Source: Planctomycetota bacterium
GTDB taxonomy: Bacteria; Planctomycetota; Planctomycetia; Pirellulales; Thermoguttaceae
DNA length: 5,081 nucleotides
Assembly: GCA_015661985.1 (NCBI GenBank)
Contig: DQVB01000203.1
Span: 1 to 5,081 of the forward strand
Direction: 5' to 3'
Shown: one piece after another, positions 1 through 4,875 of the stretch
Numbering within the stretch: the first letter of the stretch is position 1
Layout of the letters: every line of letters starts with the position of its first letter
Notes under the pieces: model-generated
The model's database searches: none
The model's input: the letters and a program-made list of their open reading frames with translations, nothing else
Told to the model about the DNA's origin: nothing
Made by a program: the position numbers and the translations under genes

Positions 1-1167
1 AGCCTGCTGGGTGATATCAGCACGATGTCGCGCACAACCATCACCCAAACGCCGGGGGGTGCCACCACCCAGATCCAGGAGGATATCATCGCCTCGGCCA
101 CCAACACGCCGGGGTTCAACTTCAACAACCAGCCGCTGGGAAATTCGGGCAGCACCGACTCCCTGGCCAGGGCCAATATCGTCGGCACGCAAGGGCTTGC
201 CAACTTCGCCCTGGGGAGGCTGAACAGCGAACTGGGTTACGGCGGCCTGGTGTTGGCAGCCTCCAGCGAAAGCGTGAGCATGCTCTTGCGCGCACTGCAG
301 GAATGCCGGCGCCTGGAAGTCCTCAGCCGGCCGCAGATCGTCACGCTGGACAACCAGCCGGCGTTCATCCAGGTGGGAGAACGGGTGCCGCGAATCACCA
401 ACGTCCAAATCACCCAAACGGGCACCACCAACAATGTCACCCTGGACAACGTGGGCCTCATCCTCGGCGTGCGGCCGCGGGTCAGTCCCGATGGGCTGGT
501 GGTGATGGACATCGACGTGGAAAACTCCAAACTCGGCCCGGAGGCCGAAGGGATCCCCATCCAGATCACCGTCACGGGCGACGTCATCCGCTCGCCCCGG
601 ATCCATACGATCACCGCCCAGACCACGGTGACGGCCCTCAGCGGCCAGACCATCGTACTGGGTGGGCTGATCTCCAAGTCCACGGTTCGGGTCAACCGCC
701 GTGTGCCCGTCCTGGCCGACATCCCCATCCTCGGCGATCTGTTCCGGTACGATCTGGAACAGACGGAAAAGAAAGAGCTGTTGATCGTCATGACGCCCCA
801 CGTAGTGGAAACCGAAGAAGACGTAGAAATGATCAAGCAAAAGGAGATGGCCCGCATCAGCTGGTGCCTCTCCGATGTGCTCGAAATCTCCGACGATCTG
901 GGCTTCCGCACCCGCACCGATGAATGGACCGACGCAGAAACCACGGTCATCTACCCGGAGGGCCTGGAAGGAGCGGAACAAGTGCCCGCGCCCGAAGAAC
1001 CGATGGAGACCCCGGAAATCCGTTCCCCAGGGGAAATCGTGCCTTTCGAGCTGGAAACGGCGCCCGAGGAAGACAAGGGGCCGCCCGAGGGTGGGGCGGC
1101 GTGGTCCCCGACGACGCACTCCGGCCCCGTGCTTTCGCGCTGGCGGCAGACATCCGCCGAACGGTAA
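1..1167 (+). CDS. Secretin (type II secretion / type IV pilus family), C-terminal part
   Basis: This is an outer-membrane secretin, the multimeric channel of type II secretion or type IV pili, with its 5' end outside the window. The frame is open from base 1, and 388 residues are visible. The secretin core runs from about residue 79 to 270. It begins with GYGGLVLAASSES, continues through LEVLSRPQIVTLDNQPAFIQVGE, and ends in the hallmark VPVLADIPILGDLF (residues 235-248) followed by KKELLIVMTPHVV. The first 78 visible residues are Gly/Thr/Asn-rich and may be a linker or loop before the core. Beyond the core lie about 115 extra residues: an ISWCLSDVLEI segment, then an acidic Pro/Glu-rich tail. 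The secretin family is certain. GspD is more likely than PilQ, but the N-domains that would decide it are missing, so no symbol is given. A lipoprotein gene follows 104 bases downstream on the same strand. Confidence 0.93.
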   Translation, partial: SLLGDISTMSRTTITQTPGGATTQIQEDIIASATNTPGFNFNNQPLGNSGSTDSLARANIVGTQGLANFALGRLNSELGYGGLVLAASSESVSMLLRALQECRRLEVLSRPQIVTLDNQPAFIQVGERVPRITNVQITQTGTTNNVTLDNVGLILGVRPRVSPDGLVVMDIDVENSKLGPEAEGIPIQITVTGDVIRSPRIHTITAQTTVTALSGQTIVLGGLISKSTVRVNRRVPVLADIPILGDLFRYDLEQTEKKELLIVMTPHVVETEEDVEMIKQKEMARISWCLSDVLEISDDLGFRTRTDEWTDAETTVIYPEGLEGAEQVPAPEEPMETPEIRSPGEIVPFELETAPEEDKGPPEGGAAWSPTTHSGPVLSRWRQTSAER

Positions 1168-1271
1168 ACCTGCGGACGCGGAAACCGACGTCAGCCCAAT
1201 CGGTTCGGGCGCCCCTCTCCTCGGCCCCAAGCCGGTCGGCTGGGAGCGAAAAGAACACGCGGAAGGAAACG
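1168..1271 (+). other. Intergenic gap with ribosome binding site for the lipoprotein gene
   Basis: This 104-base gap has no hairpin followed by a T tract, so the secretin and the lipoprotein gene are probably cotranscribed. An AAGGAA-type ribosome binding site at 1263-1268 lies close to the ATG at 1272. It supports that start over the upstream in-frame ATG at 924, which lies inside the secretin gene. Confidence 0.5.
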
Positions 1272-2357
1272 ATGAGACGGAACCACGTTTTTCTGGCCCT
1301 CGCAGCCGCAGCGGCGCTTCTGCCCGGTTGTGCCCAACTGGACGTCCCGAACCCGCTGGCTGAAGTCGACGTCCCCGACCCCCTCGGCTGGCTCGGCATC
1401 GAAGAAAAACCGGAAGTGCCCACCAAAGTCGTGGTCTTCTGGACCGACGCGGTGCGCCACCAGGCCGGCCGAGCGCCCGAACGGGGCTTCGGCGGCCGGC
1501 TGTTCTTCTACAAGGGTGATGAGCCTCGAGCGATCCGCGTCCGCGGCACACTGACCGTCTATGCCTTCGATGAACACGAGGGCGACCCCCTGGATCCCCG
1601 ACCCGATCGCAAATACGTCATTTTGCCGGACCAATTGGCCAAGCTCTATAGCAAGTCGCCCGAACTAGGTCACTCCTACAGCGTCTGGCTCCCCTGGGAC
1701 CAGGTGGGCGGGCCGACCAAAGAGATCAGTCTCATTGTGCGCTTCGTTCCCGAACAGGGCGACGTGGTCATCAGCGAACCCACCCGGCAGCTGCTGCCTG
1801 GGACCCCCACAAAAAAGAAAACAGCAGCCAAAGACGACCAAAGGAGCGACCGCCCAGACAGTGCACGGTCCACATCGGCCATCCAGCAGACGGTTTACCA
1901 CGCCGAGGACCAGCAACACACCAATGCGGACGAGAAAACCGAACCGGCCGCCAGAGAGGAAACGCCAGCCGAACTTCCCCGGCGCCTCCACACCACAACG
2001 ATCCCGATTCCCCGCTCATTCGGCAGGCTGCCTACGGCCGCTCCTCGTCGGAACGCGTCTGGGCCCCAGGCGTCGGCTCCCCAGGACGAGCCGGCTCAAC
2101 AGCCGCCGGAGCAGCAGGACTGGGCGCGCCAGCGGAGTCGGTGGCTCGAGCGGGAATCTCCCCGCCCACCACGAGCTCGTTTTTCACTGCCCAAACCCCG
2201 GGCTCTAGGCGAGCCAATTGCTCGGCCAACACCCGATCATGCTCGTTGGCAACGACCCCCCGTAACGTCACCGTCGTCCCTTCAAAGGCGACTTCCACCG
2301 GCGACTGGAAGTTCAGATGAGGGGACCGCTCCAGAAGGCCCTTCAGCCGCGTATTGA
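1272..2357 (+). CDS. Planctomycete-type lipoprotein of unknown function
   Basis: The product is a predicted 361-residue lipoprotein. It starts MRRNHVF, continues with an Ala/Leu-rich core and a lipobox ending LLPGC (Cys20), so the mature protein should be lipid-anchored. The start at 1272 is chosen for this signal and the AAGGAA site before it; the frame is open further upstream, but without a signal. A folded domain covers about residues 50-177 and includes KVVVFWTDAVRHQAG, RGFGGRLFFY, GTLTVYAFD, HSYSVWLPWDQVGG and SEPTRQLLPGTP. I recognise this pattern as a family seen in planctomycetes but know no function for it. Residues 178-240 are a charged linker, TTTIPIP is at 241-247, and the last 107 residues are Pro/Gln/Arg-rich. 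Those last residues lie antisense to the BON gene. Their wobble bases are less GC-biased after about 2160, so the extreme C-terminus may be poorly constrained. Position after the secretin suggests, without proving, an accessory role in that apparatus. Confidence 0.82.
   Translation: MRRNHVFLALAAAAALLPGCAQLDVPNPLAEVDVPDPLGWLGIEEKPEVPTKVVVFWTDAVRHQAGRAPERGFGGRLFFYKGDEPRAIRVRGTLTVYAFDEHEGDPLDPRPDRKYVILPDQLAKLYSKSPELGHSYSVWLPWDQVGGPTKEISLIVRFVPEQGDVVISEPTRQLLPGTPTKKKTAAKDDQRSDRPDSARSTSAIQQTVYHAEDQQHTNADEKTEPAAREETPAELPRRLHTTTIPIPRSFGRLPTAAPRRNASGPQASAPQDEPAQQPPEQQDWARQRSRWLERESPRPPRARFSLPKPRALGEPIARPTPDHARWQRPPVTSPSSLQRRLPPATGSSDEGTAPEGPSAAY
2032..2357. other. 326-base tail-to-tail overlap of two convergent genes
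   Basis: The + strand lipoprotein frame stops with TGA at 2355-2357, and the - strand BON gene stops with TAG at 2034-2032. The last 107 lipoprotein codons are therefore antisense to roughly the last 109 BON codons, including the whole BON domain. In the register used, each lipoprotein third base faces a BON second base, and each BON third base faces a lipoprotein second base. No terminator hairpin with a T tract is visible for either gene here. Confidence 0.7.
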
Positions 2358-2889
2358 CGCCCGCCGCGGCCGCCCGCACCGGTGTGAAGCCCAAACGGAC
2401 CCGCACGGCCAACTCTGCCTGCGATCGGCCTCCCGATCGGCCGGTCGTCCTACGCTGGTTGGCTCGGCCCGCCCGGCCTCGGAGCGACTGCGAAATGCCC
2501 GGCCGAGCACCCTGGCCGCCGCCCGTACTCAGCCCCGTGCGGCCCACGAAACCGCTCGCCCCTTGCTCTTCAGCCCCCACGAAATCGCCGGGACGGACGT
2601 TCTGTCGCAAAAACCGAGCTCCCGCCTGGATCTGGCCCGTCGTCGTGCCCAACTGGCCCAACTGGCCGCTCTGCCCAGCCAAACTGCCTCCCGCACCCAA
2701 TCGGCCCGCCCCCGACCCCCCTGAGGTACCTAAGCCCCGCGAGGAACTTATGCCCTGGCCGACCGTCCGGCTCCCAAAAATCCCGGTCGTGGTGCTGCGT
2801 GTGTTCGTGCTGAACTGCGCTTCCGCCGTGCAGTGCCAAGCCACCACCGCCGCAAACCAAAGCGCCACCGTGGGAATGGAGATGCGCAT
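2032..2889 (-). CDS. Exported BON-domain protein with Gly/Ser/Arg-rich region
   Basis: The product is a predicted 285-residue secreted protein. The N-terminus MRISIPTVALWFAAVVAW is a Sec signal peptide with probable cleavage after AEA (residues 22-24). Residues about 26-157 are low complexity, rich in Gly, Ser, Arg, Thr and Gln, with short repeats such as GQLGQLG. A BON domain follows at about 177-242: NTRLKGLLERSPHL, then EVAFEGTTVTLRGVVANEHD, then AEQLARLEPGVWAVKNELVV. The G-V-V after the beta strand and the final V-KNEL pattern are typical of BON. BON domains are generally thought to bind membranes or ligands in the periplasm. The tail (243-285) is Pro/Ala-rich. I chose the ATG at 2889 because GGGAGGA sits 6 bases upstream and the signal peptide starts there. 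A GTG at 2934 would add 15 residues without its own good site. No operon partner is seen. The molecular role is unknown. Confidence 0.85.
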   Translation of the reverse strand: MRISIPTVALWFAAVVAWHCTAEAQFSTNTRSTTTGIFGSRTVGQGISSSRGLGTSGGSGAGRLGAGGSLAGQSGQLGQLGTTTGQIQAGARFLRQNVRPGDFVGAEEQGASGFVGRTGLSTGGGQGARPGISQSLRGRAGRANQRRTTGRSGGRSQAELAVRVRLGFTPVRAAAAGVNTRLKGLLERSPHLNFQSPVEVAFEGTTVTLRGVVANEHDRVLAEQLARLEPGVWAVKNELVVGGEIPARATDSAGAPSPAAPAAVEPARPGEPTPGAQTRSDEERP

Positions 2890-2895
2890 GACCGG

Positions 2896-2902
2896 TCCTC
2901 CC
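2896..2902 (-). promoter_or_regulatory. Strong Shine-Dalgarno site of the BON gene
   Basis: On the minus strand this reads GGGAGGA, 6 bases before the ATG at 2889. It is the best ribosome binding site in the window and decides the start of the BON gene against the in-frame GTG at 2934. Confidence 0.75.
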
Positions 2903-2925
2903 AAAAAAGAGAATACCCTCCGTCC

Positions 2926-2954
2926 ATCGTACACACAGTGGGCCGTCTATCCAA
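2926..2954 (-). promoter_or_regulatory. Candidate sigma-70 promoter of the BON gene
   Basis: On the minus strand TTGGAT (2954-2949) and TACGAT (2931-2926) are separated by exactly 17 bases, which suits a housekeeping promoter. Transcription would start near 2919, giving a leader of about 30 bases that contains the GGGAGGA site. The -35 matches consensus at 3 of 6 bases and the -10 at 4 of 6, so this is a sequence-only prediction. If correct, the GTG at 2934 lies upstream of the transcript and cannot be the start. Confidence 0.4.
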
Positions 2955-3154
2955 CCCGCCGGGGCCATCCCCCCGGCCTGCGCCGCTTGCGCCGATCGCC
3001 CAGACCCCCCGGGGGGCACCACCCCCGCCTCTTCCGGCAACCGTCTGCAACCCCTCCCATCTAACACCGCTCCCGGCCTCCGGTGCCGACGAAGCCCCCT
3101 CAACCCCATGACACCGCAACCGGCGGCTGGCGTCATTTCGACGCAGAAGCGAAC
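2955..3154. other. Non-coding divergent intergenic stretch, GC-rich palindromes
   Basis: I see no convincing gene here. The open frames on both strands are Pro/Arg- or Gly-rich shadows. The stretch holds an inverted repeat GCCGGGG (2958-2964) / CCCCGGC (2971-2977), a perfect 12-base C6G6 palindrome at 3005-3016, and a dyad GCGTC-ATTTC-GACGC at 3130-3144. The dyad lies 10 bases upstream of the predicted rightward -35 element and could be a regulator site. Confidence 0.4.
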
Positions 3155-3183
3155 TTTCCGTGTTTGAACACTGTAGCTATAAT
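3155..3183 (+). promoter_or_regulatory. Candidate sigma-70 promoter with perfect -10
   Basis: TTTCCG (3155-3160) and a perfect TATAAT (3178-3183) are separated by 17 bases. Transcription would start near 3190, about 260 bases before the lipoprotein ATG at 3450. The spacer contains a dyad GTGTT-TG-AACAC (3160-3171), a position where a repressor could block RNA polymerase. The -35 is weak (3 of 6), but the -10 stands out in such GC-rich DNA. Confidence 0.5.
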
Positions 3184-3184
3184 T

Positions 3185-3449
3185 CCGGCCCTTTTCGCCG
3201 GGAGCTTGCCTCCGGGTGCCCTCACTCGGCTGGCCAGGCTTTCGGGCCGTCGGGTTAGGCTTTTACTGCCCCCTTGCAAGATATGCGCGGCGTTCGCGCA
3301 TCTTCTGGGTTTTGGGTGGCAGGCCGGAAGCCTAACCCGCGTCAGGTCAGGTGCCTTTCCACTTGGGGACCTGCCTTGAGGTCGTGTCCCGACGGAGACC
3401 CATCGGTTGGCGGGTCGCGGCGGCACTGAGTGACTGTGGTGCGTTGGAT
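3185..3449 (+). ncRNA. Structured leader or small RNA of unknown class
   Basis: This is the roughly 260-base stretch between the predicted start of transcription and the lipoprotein ATG. It contains no credible gene but several possible helices: CCGGGAG/CTCCGGG near 3200 (imperfect), the large hairpin at 3251-3339, CAGGT (3348-3352) with ACCTG (3369-3373), and GGTC..TCC (3380-3389) with GGA..GACC (3394-3400). I looked for tRNA, SRP RNA (a GTCAGGT word occurs at 3341-3347, but the GGAAGGAAGCAGC element does not follow), RNase P and tmRNA hallmarks and found none. A 6S-like fold cannot be excluded. It may instead be a regulatory 5' leader of the downstream gene. Confidence 0.3.
3251..3339. repeat. 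89-base inverted-repeat hairpin, possible MITE-like element
   Basis: The outer arms CGGGTTAGGCTT (3251-3262) and AAGCCTAACCCG (3328-3339) are perfect 12-base complements. Inside, CTGCC plus CCC (3266-3273) can pair with GGG-T-GGCAG (3314-3322). The apex AAGAT-AT-GCGCG (3278-3289) pairs with CGCGC-ATCTT (3295-3304) with a two-base bulge. The element is flanked on both sides by CGT (3248-3250 and 3340-3342), which could be a 3-base target duplication or chance. As RNA it would form one long, interrupted hairpin on either strand. Confidence 0.6.
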
Positions 3450-4565
3450 ATGCGGTACTGCCGACTCTTGGTGGTTTTGATCTGCGCGGCGTGGGCCGGC
3501 TGCGGGACCTCGAAATGGACCGACACCAAACGGTCGGCCACCGAACAGCTGCTCATCTCCGACTCCATGGACCGGGCGGTCAGCCGGCTGAATTTCCGGG
3601 CCCTGGCGGGCAAAACGGTCTATCTGGACGCCACGCCGCTGAAGGGTTACACGGACACAAGCTACCTGATCAGTCTGCTGCGGCAGCACATGTTGGCCAG
3701 CGGTTGTCTGCTCCGCGACACCAAGGCGGCGGCGGAGTATGTGGTCGAAGCGCGCGTGGGCGCCGTGGGCACCGACCGTCACGAGGTGATGTTCGGCATC
3801 CCTGCGGTCAACATCCCTTCGGTGATCCCGGTCACAGGCATCCCTTCGCGAATCCCTGAAATGCCGTTGGTCAAGAAGACGGACTGTCGGGCTGTGACCA
3901 AGCTGGCCGTTTTCGCCTACAACCAGAAAACCGGCCAGCCCGTGTGGCAGTCCGGCACCGTGCCGGTGGAGAGCACGGCCAAGGATATCTGGGTCCTCGG
4001 AGCGGGGCCGTTCCAGCGAGGCACAATCTACGAGGGGACGAACTTCGCCGGTGACGAGATCAATATCAAGATCCCGCTGATCGACCTGAATAAGAAGGAG
4101 CGCGACCGCGTGGCTGTCTGTGACGAAGCCTATTTCGTCGAGCTGGCGGGGCAGCAAGTGGCTTCCAAGGACGCAGGCCAGAGCCGGAAGCCGGGGGCCA
4201 AAGCCAGCGCGAAGGGCTCGAAGTCGAAGCAATCGGACGCTCCCGTGGTGCGGGCTTCTCACGAGGGGGCGTCGAAGAGGAGCCCGGCGGAAAGCACACC
4301 GGAGGACAAACCGCAGGAGAACAAACCGCAGGAGCCCAAGAAACAGTCCGGGGACCCCCAACGAGAGAAGCCTCCGGCGGGCCAGCCACCGGCCGAAGCC
4401 CAGAAGCCATCGACCAGCTCGCCGCAGGCCCCCGATCCGCCCAAGCCGCTTCCCGCGCCGCCCGCAGGGGCCGGCAGGACGGATGCCGCGGCCCAGAACG
4501 ACCTGTACCCCTGGTGGGCCCGACCGGTCCGGCCAGTCAGCGCCACCCAGTTGCGGTGGCCGTGA
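3450..4565 (+). CDS. Lipoprotein with TEQLL-type N-terminal domain and disordered tail (possibly DUF6655-like)
   Basis: The product is a predicted 371-residue lipoprotein. The N-terminus MRYCRLLVVLICAAWAGC is a short lipoprotein signal with Cys18; Trp at -3 is unusual for a lipobox. A folded domain spans about residues 19-237, with TDTKRSATEQLLISDSMDRAV, LAGKTVYLD, YLISLLRQHMLASGCLL, AAAEYVVEARVGAVGTDRHE and a YEGTNFAGDEINIKI strand. The order (K-TVYLD, a sheet-helix stretch, an A-EYVVE-R-GA-GTDR strand) recalls outer-membrane lipoproteins of unknown function in planctomycetes. DUF6655 is my guess from memory. Residues about 240-371 are a Lys/Pro/Glu-rich, probably disordered tail ending DLYPWWARPVRPV. 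The ATG at 3450 lacks a strong ribosome site. The TTG at 3444 is an alternative, while the in-frame GTG at 3351 would place 33 residues before the signal. The neighbours give no functional clue. Confidence 0.82.
   Translation: MRYCRLLVVLICAAWAGCGTSKWTDTKRSATEQLLISDSMDRAVSRLNFRALAGKTVYLDATPLKGYTDTSYLISLLRQHMLASGCLLRDTKAAAEYVVEARVGAVGTDRHEVMFGIPAVNIPSVIPVTGIPSRIPEMPLVKKTDCRAVTKLAVFAYNQKTGQPVWQSGTVPVESTAKDIWVLGAGPFQRGTIYEGTNFAGDEINIKIPLIDLNKKERDRVAVCDEAYFVELAGQQVASKDAGQSRKPGAKASAKGSKSKQSDAPVVRASHEGASKRSPAESTPEDKPQENKPQEPKKQSGDPQREKPPAGQPPAEAQKPSTSSPQAPDPPKPLPAPPAGAGRTDAAAQNDLYPWWARPVRPVSATQLRWP
4306..4335 (+). repeat. 15-base tandem duplication in the lipoprotein tail
   Basis: ACAAACCGCAGGAGA at 4306-4320 is followed directly by ACAAACCGCAGGAGC at 4321-4335, 14 of 15 bases identical and in frame. 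It encodes DKPQE-NKPQE and probably arose by slippage in the low-complexity tail. Confidence 0.8.
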
Positions 4566-4630
4566 TCCGTCTCGCTTCCTCTGCGATTCAGACGCAGACA
4601 CCGCCCACGACACAGCCGCGGGCCCCGCAG

Positions 4631-4660
4631 CTTGGCTCTCTGAGCCGAGTTTCGCTCTTT
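4631..4660 (+). terminator. Weak candidate Rho-independent terminator
   Basis: CTTGGCTC (4631-4638) and GAGCCGAG (4642-4649) form an 8-pair stem with one G-T pair and a 3-base loop. TTTCGCTCTTT follows, an interrupted T-rich stretch. It lies 66 bases after the lipoprotein stop and could end that transcript. The broken T tract makes it a weak call. Confidence 0.35.
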
Positions 4661-4862
4661 GGCCGGTTTCCCTTCCGGGCTCGCAGAGACCAGGCTGCTT
4701 CGAAGCGCTCGCCAGCGCGGCGTTTCGCACGCCACAGCCTTTCCGGCGGCCTGTGAAACGGCCGTGCGCGATTGGGCATCAGGATTGGGATTGTAGCAAG
4801 TCGGGAAAAAGCGCACAATGGGAATTGCCGCAGATTGCTCGCACCCCGAACACGAGGTTTAC

Positions 4863-4868
4863 AGGAGA
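4863..4868 (+). promoter_or_regulatory. Shine-Dalgarno site of the transposase gene
   Basis: AGGAGA at 4863-4868 contains GGAG 8 bases before the ATG at 4876. This normal site fixes the start of the transposase frame and argues against the overlapping frame beginning at 4772. Confidence 0.65.
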
Positions 4869-4875
4869 GAGTCCC

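Larger units (their letters stand above)
4566..4875. other. Non-coding spacer between lipoprotein and transposase
   Basis: I see no gene in these 310 bases. Apart from the terminator candidate at 4631-4660, there is a small hairpin GGCGT-TTCGC-ACGCC (4719-4733) without a T tract. Base character changes after about 4760: the stretch 4770-4870 is less GC-rich and leads into the transposase, so the left end of the mobile element may lie here. A TA dinucleotide at 4794-4795 is one candidate for the IS630 target site, but the matching right end is outside the window. Confidence 0.4.

Noticed and set aside
237..950. A 237-codon minus-strand frame across the secretin
   Set aside because: It is an antisense shadow rich in Ser/Arg/Thr. 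The plus strand encodes an unmistakable secretin.
924..1271. An upstream start at 924 for the first lipoprotein
   Set aside because: It would add 116 Arg/Gly-rich residues encoded inside the secretin gene and place the lipobox in mid-protein. The start at 1272 has a ribosome site and a signal peptide.
2317..3064. Two plus-strand frames (2317-2724 and 2354-3064) antisense to the BON gene
   Set aside because: Both give Pro/Arg/Ala-rich shadow proteins. The minus strand has the signal peptide, the BON domain and the strong ribosome site.
3341..3378. A possible SRP (4.5S) RNA core because of GTCAGGT
   Set aside because: The following GGAAGGAAGCAGC-type motif is absent and the surrounding helices do not fit.
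3133..3426. A 97-codon minus-strand frame in the intergenic region
   Set aside because: It crosses the hairpin and the promoter, shows no ribosome site, and is basic low-quality sequence of the sort produced by translating structured non-coding DNA.
3342..4730. A 462-codon open frame on the minus strand across the second lipoprotein gene
   Set aside because: Its product is Arg/Gly/Leu-rich with no signal, domain or ribosome site. It mirrors the GC-rich codons of the real gene, whose signal peptide and folded domain are clear.
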